Assembly: GCA_030263475.1 (NCBI GenBank)
Contig: SZPC01000003.1
Location: forward strand, 62,001 to 126,000
DNA length: 64,000 nt
Reading direction: 5' to 3'
Source: OLB4 sp002050165
Lineage (GTDB): Bacteria; Bacteroidota; Ignavibacteria; Tepidaquicellales; Tepidaquicellaceae
The notes under the pieces were generated by a model. That model saw nothing but the letters and a program-made list of their open reading frames with translations, searched no databases and was not told the DNA's origin. The translations under genes were made by a program, and so were the position numbers. Positions within the stretch are counted from its first letter, which is position 1. Every line of letters starts with the position of its first letter. Below, piece by piece: positions 53,860-63,297 of the stretch.

Positions 53860-56336
53860 TGAAAATTTTATCCTTAGTTTTTCTTATAACCGCTTTACTT
53901 CAGATTGTGAAGATATCAAATGCACAGGAGCTGAATATTCCAGGCAGCATATACAATGGAGTTGATAGTACAATAAGTTCCCGAAAGCCATTTAACCGGG
54001 AGAAATGGTTTTATGAACAGCGGATGTTCCCGAACAATTACCTGCCGAAAGACGCATACAGCAAAGCACTCAGCCAGCGAGATGAAATGCGTAAACAAAA
54101 TGGATACTATTACAATGATTACACCCCATCGTGGATAAACTTAGGTCCTACATCAGGTTACTATTTCAATTATGGTTATATATCTTCCCGTATAGTTACT
54201 TTAGCGATTCATCCATACAATCACAATATAATTTACATCGGCACAGCAAACGGCGGCGTCTGGAAAACTACGGATGGTGGAATATCTTGGAATCCGAAAT
54301 CTGATAATGAAACATCCCTGTCATCAGGGGCTATTGCAATTGATCCCATGAATCCTGAAATAATATACTACGGAACGGGTGAAGCTACGTACAGTTTGGC
54401 GTCTTATTACGGCAGAGGTTTATTGAAATCAACCAATGGTGGAACCACATGGACAAATTATTCATCAGATCTGCCATCGTTAAGTTATACATCAAGAATA
54501 GTAATCAGACCCGGGAATTCAAATCACCTGCTGGCGGCAATGGGTAACTCAGGTTTATATCGAAGTACAAATGCCGGACAGAACTGGCATCTGGTTTTTA
54601 GCAACAGAACTGATGATGTTGTATTTTCTCCGACTGGTGATACTGCCTTTGCAAGCGGCAATTTAGGAATAGTTATTTCAACAGACGGTGGAGCTACTTT
54701 TCCATTCAATGCAGGTGGCTATACATCGGCAACAAGAAACCATATTGCAATCTGCAATTCTTCTCCAAATATCCTTTATGCGGCCGGGTATTATGCTTCT
54801 AATCCGAATGAAACTAAAATTCGTGTATTTAAATCTACCAATCACGGAGAATTTTTCTATCCTGTTGCGGTAGGTACAAACTTTGAAGGTAAACAAGCAT
54901 GGTATGACTTTTACATACACGTTAGCCCTCACGATCCGGACCTTGCGTTTGTTGGATCAATTGATATTTGGCGAACAACCAACGGCGGTGATAATTTTTA
55001 TAATATTACGAATGGCTATAACGGGGGGAACGTTCACGTTGACCAGCACAATATGGCTTTTCATCCGGTTGACCCAAATATAGTTTTCTGTACGAACGAT
55101 GGCGGTATTAACAAATCAACTAACAAAGGTGACACATGGACAAATCTAAATCAGGGATTAACCCTCACACAGTTCTACCGGATTGCATCAAATCCCTCTA
55201 ACTACTTACACATTTTGGGTGGGACACAGGATAACGGAACTCAACGAACTTACGGCTCGATAGACTGGGTAGCTGCATTCGGCGGTGACGGAGGCGAAGT
55301 TGTTTATCACTCAGTCAGTAATCAATTTATGCTTGGTGAAACTCAGAATAACGGTGTCAAACGCTCGATGGATTTCGGTGGGTACTGGGTCTCTGCGACT
55401 GAGGGATTAACCGGTTCAGCTGCCTGGATAGGGCCGTTGATATCGCACCCTGATTCAAACGGAATTTTCTATACCGCCAGACAACAGGTATTCAAAACGA
55501 CGAACTGGGGAGCAAACTGGTTCCCGATTTCAAGCGGAACTACTGGAACAATTCGTGAACTTGCAATTTCAAAATCTGATCCGGAGGTCATGTACGCTTC
55601 CATCAGTAGTTACTTGTACAAATCTACAAACATGGGTTATAACTTCACGAGCGTTACAAATGGACTTCCTTCACGAACACTTACAAGCATTCAAGTACAC
55701 CCGGATTCATCGAATGTTGCGGTTGTCTCTTTCTCGGGTTTCGGAACAAACAAGATATTTAAAACCACAAACCAGGGGAACTCCTGGTTTAGCATCGCCG
55801 GCAACCTTCCGGATTCTCCGGTAAACGATGTTTTGATTTTTTATCCAGGCTTTTTCACTAGTACCTATATCGCTGCAACCGACGTTGGAGTATTTGTTAC
55901 TGACGATTGGGGAACTAAGTGGCGAGAACTTACCTATGGTTTACCAAATACAGTCTGCATGAGTTTGGATTATCACGATTTCACGGGGAGACTCAGAGTT
56001 GGTACCTTTGGCAGAGGTGTTTGGGAATTTAATATTCTAAACACAATCTCTCAGATAGCTACAGGGTCAGCTGATAATTTTGAACTATTGCAAAATTACC
56101 CGAATCCATTCAATCCGTCAACTGTAATTACTTTCAAATTGCCTTCAAAGCAAAAAGTGAAGCTTACAGTTTACAATACTCTCGGTGAAGTGATAACTGA
56201 ACCCGTTAATTCTATGTTGAGCGCAGGTACCTATAATGTAAATCTAAATATGAGCGGGTTCTCAAGCGGTTTATATTTTTATAAAATTGAGACGGATAAT
56301 TTTTCGGATACAAAGAAAATGATATTTATAAAATAG
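53859..56336 (+). CDS. Sortilin/BNR-repeat beta-propeller exported protein with T9SS tail
   Basis: Cell-surface or secreted protein of 825 residues. It has a signal peptide (1-22, ending SNAQ). Many VPS10/sortilin-type BNR repeats follow, for example GGVWKTTDGGISWNP, GLLKSTNGGTTWTN, GLYRSTNAGQNWHL and GINKSTNKGDTW, arranged as one or two propellers over about 95-720. A T9SS sorting domain follows (NYPNPFNPSTVITFKLP, then SGLYFYKI). Such propellers resemble GH74 xyloglucanases, but I see no clear catalytic pair, so a binding or structural role is at least as likely. It is divergent from the S8 peptidase gene. Confidence 0.88.
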   Translation: MKILSLVFLITALLQIVKISNAQELNIPGSIYNGVDSTISSRKPFNREKWFYEQRMFPNNYLPKDAYSKALSQRDEMRKQNGYYYNDYTPSWINLGPTSGYYFNYGYISSRIVTLAIHPYNHNIIYIGTANGGVWKTTDGGISWNPKSDNETSLSSGAIAIDPMNPEIIYYGTGEATYSLASYYGRGLLKSTNGGTTWTNYSSDLPSLSYTSRIVIRPGNSNHLLAAMGNSGLYRSTNAGQNWHLVFSNRTDDVVFSPTGDTAFASGNLGIVISTDGGATFPFNAGGYTSATRNHIAICNSSPNILYAAGYYASNPNETKIRVFKSTNHGEFFYPVAVGTNFEGKQAWYDFYIHVSPHDPDLAFVGSIDIWRTTNGGDNFYNITNGYNGGNVHVDQHNMAFHPVDPNIVFCTNDGGINKSTNKGDTWTNLNQGLTLTQFYRIASNPSNYLHILGGTQDNGTQRTYGSIDWVAAFGGDGGEVVYHSVSNQFMLGETQNNGVKRSMDFGGYWVSATEGLTGSAAWIGPLISHPDSNGIFYTARQQVFKTTNWGANWFPISSGTTGTIRELAISKSDPEVMYASISSYLYKSTNMGYNFTSVTNGLPSRTLTSIQVHPDSSNVAVVSFSGFGTNKIFKTTNQGNSWFSIAGNLPDSPVNDVLIFYPGFFTSTYIAATDVGVFVTDDWGTKWRELTYGLPNTVCMSLDYHDFTGRLRVGTFGRGVWEFNILNTISQIATGSADNFELLQNYPNPFNPSTVITFKLPSKQKVKLTVYNTLGEVITEPVNSMLSAGTYNVNLNMSGFSSGLYFYKIETDNFSDTKKMIFIK

Positions 56337-56505
56337 TCTCTGCAGAATTTGAAGTTGTTTATGCTAACTGTCTTTTTTAAAAAGAAGTTATTGATATTTA
56401 CCTGACAATATTTTTCAATTAATTACTTGACTTATTAATGCAATCAAATTTTAAATAAATTATTTACATCTTTAACAGGTTAAATCATTAACAAATATCA
56501 GTAAA

Positions 56506-58221
56506 ATGCGATTCAAAGTTATTGCCTTAATGCTTTCATTATCAACAATAAATGCTTTTGCACAATGGACTTCTAATATCGCGATAAATACACCGGTCGT
56601 AACAGCAATAAAAAATCAATTTGAGCCAATTGCGATTTCTGATGGAAGAAGCGGAGTGATAATAGTTTGGGAAGACCAGAGAAATTCCGGGTCACAAACC
56701 CAGAGAGATATATTTGTTCAACGATTTGATTCACTCGGATTTGCTCAATGGGGCGATAGTAATGGTCTCCCCATTGCAGTATTACCGGTTTCCGAAAGGT
56801 ATTATGACATTTGTTCTGATGAGAAAGGTGGCGCATTCATCGTTTGGGAAGAGTATTCTTCAAACTTTGTTCAATCAAGAATAAGGGCTCAACGGGTAAA
56901 TATCAACGGGGATAAAATGTGGGGAGACAGTGGAATCTACATTACCAATGAAGGTAATAAACAATTAAGACCAAAAATTACCGGGGACAATAACGGTGGT
57001 TTTTTTATTGCGTACGAATCAAGTGAACTTGTATCTTCCGAAGTAGAGTTGAAAGCAAACCGAATTGATTCCCTCGGGAATAAACATTGGGGAAACGGTG
57101 TATTCTTCTGTACGGCAGAAACTAATCAATCTGATTTAGTCGTTACGACAAGCGCCGATGATATGTTAATTGTAACATGGCGTGACTTCCGAAATATTTA
57201 TACCGAATCGGATATTTACATTCAAAAGTTGAGCCCAAGTGGTACTCCGCTTTGGCAAACTGATGGCATTCAGGTTTGCAACGAAAGGTTTTCACAAGAA
57301 TATCAGGAAGTATTCCCGGACAACAGCGGAGGCGCATTCATATCGTGGTGCGATATGAGAGATTCAATTCAGTTTGATATTTTTGCCCAACGGATAAACA
57401 GCGAAGGTACATTTGTAGCTGCAACAAACGGAGTTGTTGTTTGCTCATCACCAACAAGCCAATACAGACCTCGCTTCACATCTGATATGAAAGGTGGTGT
57501 AATTGTAACATGGAATGATTTCAGGAACGGACCATCAGCGCCTTTCAATATTGACATTTATGCCCAAAGGTTAGACTCACTTTGTAACAATTTATGGCAA
57601 GCTAACGGAATTCAGGTAACCGGCGCTCCGCTTTCACAGAACAATCAACGGATAATAAGCGATGGTGAGTATGGAGCTGTAATCACCTGGGACGACAGGC
57701 GGACCGGTACAACTTCATATGATATATACGCGCAACGAATTGATTCACTTGGAGAAAAACTTTGGGATGTAAACGACGTTGCAATAAGTACCGCCTCCGG
57801 AAATCAATATTCACCGTTTATTGCACCTGTATCCGGAGGATATGCAATTGCATTTGAAGATACAAGAAACGGATACAGCGATTATAATATTTACATACAG
57901 AAAATCTTACAGAGCGGAAGCGTTATATTGAATGTTGAAAACACCGGTACATTGGTGGAAGAATACAGGCTTTCACAGAATTATCCGAATCCTTTTAACC
58001 CAATTACCGTAATTAAATTTGAAATTCCGGAACCGGGGATTATCTCAATTAAAGTTTTCGATTTAACAGGTCGGGAAATTTCAGAACCGGTTTACGGTTT
58101 TTTCAATCGAGGGGAATATTCATTTATTTTTGATGGAACAAATCTCACATCCGGTGTATATTTATATCAGTTACAATCCGGAACTCATTTGATCTCAAAG
58201 AAAATGATCTTAATCAAATAA
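56506..58221 (+). CDS. Eight-repeat exported protein (probable beta-propeller) with T9SS tail
   Basis: 571 residues: signal peptide (1-19), then eight repeats of about 55 residues spanning 40-475, then a T9SS type A domain (NYPNPFNPITVIKFEIP, then SGVYLYQL). The repeat core is roughly GGxxIxWxDxRxGxxDIYAQRIDSLGxxLWxxNGI. Repeats 2, 3 and 8 are the most worn. The count and strand pattern suggest an eight-bladed propeller. No enzymatic motif is visible. It has its own upstream region of about 170 bases and lies between other exported proteins. Confidence 0.85.
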   Translation: MRFKVIALMLSLSTINAFAQWTSNIAINTPVVTAIKNQFEPIAISDGRSGVIIVWEDQRNSGSQTQRDIFVQRFDSLGFAQWGDSNGLPIAVLPVSERYYDICSDEKGGAFIVWEEYSSNFVQSRIRAQRVNINGDKMWGDSGIYITNEGNKQLRPKITGDNNGGFFIAYESSELVSSEVELKANRIDSLGNKHWGNGVFFCTAETNQSDLVVTTSADDMLIVTWRDFRNIYTESDIYIQKLSPSGTPLWQTDGIQVCNERFSQEYQEVFPDNSGGAFISWCDMRDSIQFDIFAQRINSEGTFVAATNGVVVCSSPTSQYRPRFTSDMKGGVIVTWNDFRNGPSAPFNIDIYAQRLDSLCNNLWQANGIQVTGAPLSQNNQRIISDGEYGAVITWDDRRTGTTSYDIYAQRIDSLGEKLWDVNDVAISTASGNQYSPFIAPVSGGYAIAFEDTRNGYSDYNIYIQKILQSGSVILNVENTGTLVEEYRLSQNYPNPFNPITVIKFEIPEPGIISIKVFDLTGREISEPVYGFFNRGEYSFIFDGTNLTSGVYLYQLQSGTHLISKKMILIK

Positions 58222-58262
58222 TCAACCAAATTTAACTCTATCAACGAACTCAAAATATTAAA

Positions 58263-59537
58263 ATGAAAAAATTAATTAACTTCCAAATTCTGTCTCTCAT
58301 CGTTGTTTTCACATTTGGTTTCAGGGGAAATGATGATGATCCAAAGAACAACATTTCTGCCGAGCTTATGAAAGGTTACGTTCAATTTCTCGCAGATGAC
58401 TCAATGGAGGGAAGGTTACCCGGTACGAACGGAGACAAACTTACTCAGGAATTTATCTCCGGATATTTCGAAGATTTCGGACTTATCCCGATGGGAGATA
58501 ACGGTACTTATGTGCAAGAATTTAAAATGTCATATCGTCAATCCAAAGGTGATGATAGCCCAAAGATTGAAGTAACAACCGGAAATGTTCTGGGAATGCT
58601 TGAAGGAACAGACCCCGAATTAAAAGACGAGGTTATCGTAATCGGTGCTCACCATGACCACGTCGGACATGGTGAATACGGCGCTTTAGACAGGTCGAAA
58701 ATCGGTGAAATACATAACGGCGCCGACGACAATGCTTCCGGTACATCAGGCGTAATTGAACTCGCGAGGGTTTTTAGTGGGGCAAATGAAAAAACTAAAC
58801 GAAGCATTTTGTTCATGACCTTCGGAGGTGAAGAGGCGGGATTACTCGGTTCAAGCTATTTCGTCAAGAGTGACAAATTTCGTGAACTAAATATTGTCGC
58901 AATGTTGAATATGGATATGATAGGAATGTTGCGCGATGAGAAATTAACTATTAACGGTACCGGTACTTCGCCAATTTGGGAAGACCTGTTGAATGAAATA
59001 AATAAGAATTACAACCTCACGCTTTCATTTTCGAAACCGGGAATAGGTCCATCAGATCATTCTTCTTTTTATCTGTCAGATGTTCCGGTATTGCATATTT
59101 TCACAGGGCTACACAGCTATTATCACAGGCCAAGCGATACTCCGGAAAAATTAAATTACGATGGAATGGTACAGGTTACATCATTCGTATACGATATCGC
59201 TAAACACATAGCAAATGCAAACGAAAAACCTGAGTTTACAAAAACTGAAGACAAAGAACAAAAAATGGGTAACATCAAAGTTACTGTTGGTATTATTCCC
59301 GATTACGCTGAAAACGAAAGTGGACTCCAGATTTCCGGAGTTAAAAAAGGAAGTCCGGCAGAGTTAGGTGGTTTAAAAGGAGGGGATATAATCACTAAGT
59401 TTGCAGGTAAAACAGTTAAAGACATTTACGATTTTACAAATATCTTAATTGACCTTAATCCCGAAGACAAAGTTGAATGTGAAGTTATAAGAAATGGTGA
59501 GAAAGAAGTCCTCACAATTATTGTTAAAGGACGATGA
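58263..59537 (+). CDS. M28 family zinc aminopeptidase with C-terminal PDZ domain
   Basis: Exported metallopeptidase of 424 residues. A signal peptide (1-20) precedes the catalytic domain. Probable metal ligands and catalytic residues are His131 in GAHHDHVG, Asp155 in NGADDNASG, Glu190/191 in FGGEEAGLLGS, Asp218 in LNMDMIG and His288 in YYHRPSDT. A PDZ domain follows (about 335-420: SGLQISGVKKGSPAELGGLKGGD), which may bind peptide ends. Unlike its neighbours it has no T9SS tail, so it is likely periplasmic. It follows the repeat-protein gene by about 40 bases and ends at a strong terminator. Confidence 0.92.
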   Translation: MKKLINFQILSLIVVFTFGFRGNDDDPKNNISAELMKGYVQFLADDSMEGRLPGTNGDKLTQEFISGYFEDFGLIPMGDNGTYVQEFKMSYRQSKGDDSPKIEVTTGNVLGMLEGTDPELKDEVIVIGAHHDHVGHGEYGALDRSKIGEIHNGADDNASGTSGVIELARVFSGANEKTKRSILFMTFGGEEAGLLGSSYFVKSDKFRELNIVAMLNMDMIGMLRDEKLTINGTGTSPIWEDLLNEINKNYNLTLSFSKPGIGPSDHSSFYLSDVPVLHIFTGLHSYYHRPSDTPEKLNYDGMVQVTSFVYDIAKHIANANEKPEFTKTEDKEQKMGNIKVTVGIIPDYAENESGLQISGVKKGSPAELGGLKGGDIITKFAGKTVKDIYDFTNILIDLNPEDKVECEVIRNGEKEVLTIIVKGR

Positions 59538-59546
59538 GTTTATAAA

Positions 59547-59576
59547 AAAATCCCCCCGTTCTCAGGGGGGATTTTA
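59547..59576. terminator. Bidirectional terminator between the M28 peptidase and nuoF
   Basis: AAAATCCCCCC (59547-59557) pairs perfectly with GGGGGGATTTT (59565-59575) around a seven-base loop. A and T flanks on both sides let it serve the convergent M28 and nuo units. Confidence 0.92.
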
Positions 59577-59608
59577 GTATAATAACCTTAAAACCGGTAC
59601 ACATCTTT

Positions 59609-61006
59609 TTATTCATCGCCCGAAAATCTTTTCTCTTCGACATCTTCCCTAACATTACCAAACATTTCAAGTACCATTTTATTATCGGATTCAGTATTAT
59701 TCGAAATGTATTCCGGAGATTTTCTTAAAGCATGAACTTTTTCCTTTACATCAAGGGTTACTTCCTCTTTAGGTATTTTCTTTTGGAATTCATCCCTGAA
59801 TTTCCTGATTGTCCATTTCACAGGCCAGGCTGCAGCATCTCCTAAAGCGCAAATAGTATTGCCCTCAATATTTTCTGCGACTGAAATAAGCTGGTCAAGG
59901 TCGCTCTGACGCCCTTTACCCTCATCAATGCGTTTGAGAACCCTGTACATCCAACCCGTCCCTTCGCGACATGGTGTACACTGACCACATGATTCATGAA
60001 AATAGAAATGTGAAATCCTTATAAGTACTTTTATCAAATCTGTATCCTCATCCATTACCATTACACCTGCTGTCCCGATTGCAGACCCGATTTCCTTGAG
60101 GCTTTCATTATCCATCTTGATATTCATACACTCTTCGCGGGTTAACGGTGGCATCGAGGAACCTCCGGGAATTACCATTTTAATCTGCTTACCACCTTTA
60201 ACACCACCGGCATAATCGTTAATCAACTCCATCAAAGGAATACCCGTTGGGAGCTCGTAAACCCCGGGTTTATTCACGTGTCCGCTAACACCGAATAACA
60301 ATGTACCCGGATGTCTCGGATCACCGATTGAAGCGAACCACTCTCCCCCATTTTTTATAATTTCCGGTACACAAGCCAAAGTTTCGATATTGTTAATTGT
60401 AGTTGGTTGACCCCAAACGCCTACCGCAGCTGGGAAAGGCGGTTTAACTCTTGGATATCCGCGCTTTCCTTCAAGGGAGTTCATCAATGCTGATTCTTCT
60501 CCGCAGATGTAAGCTCCGGCGCCTTTGTGTACATACATATCAGTGGAGAAATCTGAACCGAAAATATTTTTACCGATAAATCCCGCTTCATAAGCTTCTG
60601 CAACTGCTTTCTCCATTATGTTAATCCATTTCCAGTATTCACCTCTGATATAAACATAAGATGCAACGCAACCCATTGCGTAAGATGCGATAAGTGCACC
60701 TTCAATGAACTGGAATGGATTTCTTTCGAAAATTTCCCGATCTTTAAAACTCCCCGGTTCACTTTCATCACCATTACAACAAAGATATTTCGGTTTTTCA
60801 TTTCCTTTTGGCATGAAGCTCCACTTAAGGCCGGTCGGAAAACAAGCGCCACCCCTTCCTTTCAGATTAGATTTCTTTACTTCGTCAATTACCTGTTCAG
60901 GCGACATTGAAGTAACTACTTTCTTTAATGTCTCAAACCCGCCGTTTGACTTGTAAACTTCGAGCTTATGAAGGTCAGGTATATCTTTTAAAATTACTTT
61001 CACCAT
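59609..61006 (-). CDS. nuoF: NADH-quinone oxidoreductase subunit F
   Basis: Complex I subunit (465 residues) that binds FMN, NADH and the N3 [4Fe-4S] cluster. GRGGACFPTGLKW and GAGAYICGEESALMNSLEGKRG form the nucleotide-binding region. ESCGQCTPCREGTGWM supplies three cluster cysteines and a later Cys (NTICALGDAA) the fourth. The C-terminal 40 residues after the last motif are an acidic and basic extension longer than in E. coli. It is the last gene of a nuoC-D-E-F unit; nuoG is not adjacent on this side, because convergent genes follow. Confidence 0.96.
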   Translation of the reverse strand: MVKVILKDIPDLHKLEVYKSNGGFETLKKVVTSMSPEQVIDEVKKSNLKGRGGACFPTGLKWSFMPKGNEKPKYLCCNGDESEPGSFKDREIFERNPFQFIEGALIASYAMGCVASYVYIRGEYWKWINIMEKAVAEAYEAGFIGKNIFGSDFSTDMYVHKGAGAYICGEESALMNSLEGKRGYPRVKPPFPAAVGVWGQPTTINNIETLACVPEIIKNGGEWFASIGDPRHPGTLLFGVSGHVNKPGVYELPTGIPLMELINDYAGGVKGGKQIKMVIPGGSSMPPLTREECMNIKMDNESLKEIGSAIGTAGVMVMDEDTDLIKVLIRISHFYFHESCGQCTPCREGTGWMYRVLKRIDEGKGRQSDLDQLISVAENIEGNTICALGDAAAWPVKWTIRKFRDEFQKKIPKEEVTLDVKEKVHALRKSPEYISNNTESDNKMVLEMFGNVREDVEEKRFSGDE

Positions 61007-61017
61007 TTTAAAAAACT

Positions 61018-61530
61018 TTAAATGTGTTTTGATTTCAGTTCATCCAACAGTGTATCAATCTTATCAAGCGAAAGGTTTTCGTGATACTCTCTGTTATTGA
61101 CCTGCATCATTGGTGCAGTACCACAACTCCCCAAGCACTCAACTTCTTCAATAGTGAATATTCCATCTGTGGTCGTTTCCTTATTTTTTATTTTCAATTT
61201 ATCTGATATATAATGAAAGATATCGTAAGCACCGTTGAGCATACAGGATACATTAGTACATATCTGGAGATGTACTTTTCCGACAGGTTTTTCGTTATAC
61301 ATAGTGTAAAACGTAACAACACCGTAAACATGGTCAGGTGGTACATCAAGGAGACCAGCAACATACCGCATTGCGTCTTTCGATATCCAGCCGTATTTGT
61401 CCTGGATCATCCAAAGCACCGGCAAAGTAGCCGCCATTTTATGCGGATACTTCTTTAAATGGTTATTGACAATTTTCAATTCTTCTTCGTTGAAGAAATT
61501 GTCTTTCATTTCTTGATATGGAATAGACAT
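61018..61530 (-). CDS. nuoE: NADH-quinone oxidoreductase subunit E
   Basis: Thioredoxin-fold complex I subunit (170 residues) that holds the N1a [2Fe-2S] cluster through two cysteine pairs, CTNVSC and CLGSCG. HVYGVVTFYTMYNEKPVGK is the family signature. It starts six bases after the nuoD stop and ends 11 bases before nuoF. Confidence 0.95.
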   Translation of the reverse strand: MSIPYQEMKDNFFNEEELKIVNNHLKKYPHKMAATLPVLWMIQDKYGWISKDAMRYVAGLLDVPPDHVYGVVTFYTMYNEKPVGKVHLQICTNVSCMLNGAYDIFHYISDKLKIKNKETTTDGIFTIEEVECLGSCGTAPMMQVNNREYHENLSLDKIDTLLDELKSKHI

Positions 61531-61536
61531 AATAAA

Positions 61537-62802
61537 TTATTTATCAGCTTCACCCATCACAGGATCAACACTACCGATAATGACGACCGTATCTGAAATG
61601 AAACATCCTTTCATCATTTCCGGTAACCCCTGAAGATTTGAGAAGCTGGGACTTCTGATTTTCATACGGAACGGATAACCCGATCCATCACTGATTATAT
61701 AAAAACCAAGCTCACCTTTCGATGATTCGATAGCACCGTACGATTCCCCTTTCGGCGGATTTATACCGAAATTAATTATCATGAAATCATTAATGAGCTC
61801 TTCCATCTTAGTGTAAACTTTTTGCTTTGCAGGCAAAACCTTCTTTGAATTCAACGCATTGTGCGGACCGGCAGGAATTTGTTCAATACATTGCTCTACA
61901 ATCCTTGCCGATTGAATCATCTCTTCTACTCTTACATAATATCTTGCCAGAGCATCTGAATCATCATACACGGGAATATCAAAATTTAACCTGTCGTATA
62001 TAAGATACGGATCATCCTTTCTGAGGTCCTGTTCAATCCCAGCAGCCCTTACCAGCGGACCGGTCAATCCGATATCTATAACCGCTTTGGGTTCAAGATA
62101 TCCGATCCCTTCTGTTCTGATAATGAAAATTTTATTCCTTTCGACTAAGTCGCGGCATTCTTTAAGGTTCCCATAAAATTCTTTAATGAATTTTTTGATG
62201 CCATCAATTATTTCTTCGCTTATATCCTGTGCCGTACCGCCAATCCTTGTATATGTGTTGGTAAATCTGGCGCCACAGATTAAATCCCAAAGATCAAGAA
62301 TTTTCTCACGCTCGCGGATAGCCCACAGGAACGGTGTTACAGCCCCGACATCCATGAGCAAAGCTCCGATTGCAAGCAAATGCGATTGTATTCTCGCAAG
62401 TTCAGCAATTATGGTCCGGATGTACTTTGCACGATCCGGAATTTCCAGTTTTATGAGCTTTTCAACCGCTAATGTGTAGGCAACGTTATTTGCCATCGGT
62501 TGCAAATAATCCAGACGATCTGTGTGTGGAATAAACTCGTGAAAGGTTGATGCCTCGGCAAGTTTTTCATAACCTCTGTGAAGATACCCTAACTCCGGAA
62601 CGCATTTCATTACTGTCTCGCCGTCAAGACTTAGCAATAACCTCAGTACACCGTGTGTTGCGGGATGCTGCGGTCCCATGTTAAGTACCATCTCGTTGTC
62701 AAGAGAATCGCTAAACTGAACACTCAGATCATTGCTTTCAAGAGCTCTTAATATTTTTGATTTTATAATCTCCGGTTGCCGGTCAATTATTGTATTAGAC
62801 AT
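61537..62802 (-). CDS. nuoD: NADH-quinone oxidoreductase subunit D
   Basis: Complex I 49-kDa-type subunit (421 residues) forming the quinone site with NuoB. MGPQHPATHGVLRLLLSLDGE and YLHRGYEKLAE carry the quinone-site His residues, and NFGINPPKGESYGAIESSKGE is a later signature. It has an N-terminal extension of about 50 residues compared with short homologues. It is separate from nuoC (12-base gap), not fused as in E. coli. Confidence 0.96.
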   Translation of the reverse strand: MSNTIIDRQPEIIKSKILRALESNDLSVQFSDSLDNEMVLNMGPQHPATHGVLRLLLSLDGETVMKCVPELGYLHRGYEKLAEASTFHEFIPHTDRLDYLQPMANNVAYTLAVEKLIKLEIPDRAKYIRTIIAELARIQSHLLAIGALLMDVGAVTPFLWAIREREKILDLWDLICGARFTNTYTRIGGTAQDISEEIIDGIKKFIKEFYGNLKECRDLVERNKIFIIRTEGIGYLEPKAVIDIGLTGPLVRAAGIEQDLRKDDPYLIYDRLNFDIPVYDDSDALARYYVRVEEMIQSARIVEQCIEQIPAGPHNALNSKKVLPAKQKVYTKMEELINDFMIINFGINPPKGESYGAIESSKGELGFYIISDGSGYPFRMKIRSPSFSNLQGLPEMMKGCFISDTVVIIGSVDPVMGEADK

Positions 62803-62814
62803 AATATAACTTCA

Positions 62815-63297
62815 TTATTTATTAGGTAACGGAAGTGAACCGGGAATTCCCATAAGTGGGAAATCCTTTCTTAACGGATGATACTCAAAATCCTCCGGCA
62901 TGTACATTCTTCTTAAATCGGGGTGATCTGTAAACTCAACGCCGACCATATCATACGCTTCTCGCTCATACCAGTTAGCTGATCCCCAGATGGGAACAAG
63001 GCTCGGGGAATTCGGTTCATTTGCATCAACTTTAACTTTTATAAATAGTCTGTCCTTGTATCTTACTGAACGCAAATTGTATATTACCTCAAAACGATCT
63101 TTCTTAGTAAACCTGTCAACGCCAATTGCATCAACAAGCTGATCAAATGACAGTTCATTGTCATTCTTTAAAATTTTACAAACTTCAAGAAGATTTTCTT
63201 TGGGAATTATTACGCCAGGGGTGCCGTTTACATCAATGAGTTCTATTTTAAATGAACTGAGTTTTGATTTTAATACTAAGATTCTTTCTTCGGTCAT
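62815..63297 (-). CDS. nuoC: NADH-quinone oxidoreductase subunit C
   Basis: Complex I 30-kDa-type subunit (160 residues). The signature YEREAYDMVGVEFTDHPDLRRMYMPEDFEYHPLRKDFPL is clear in the C-terminal half; it joins the hydrophilic arm. It is the first gene of the unit: about 330 non-coding bases and a divergent gene lie upstream, so nuoA and nuoB are not in their usual place. Confidence 0.94.
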   Translation of the reverse strand: MTEERILVLKSKLSSFKIELIDVNGTPGVIIPKENLLEVCKILKNDNELSFDQLVDAIGVDRFTKKDRFEVIYNLRSVRYKDRLFIKVKVDANEPNSPSLVPIWGSANWYEREAYDMVGVEFTDHPDLRRMYMPEDFEYHPLRKDFPLMGIPGSLPLPNK

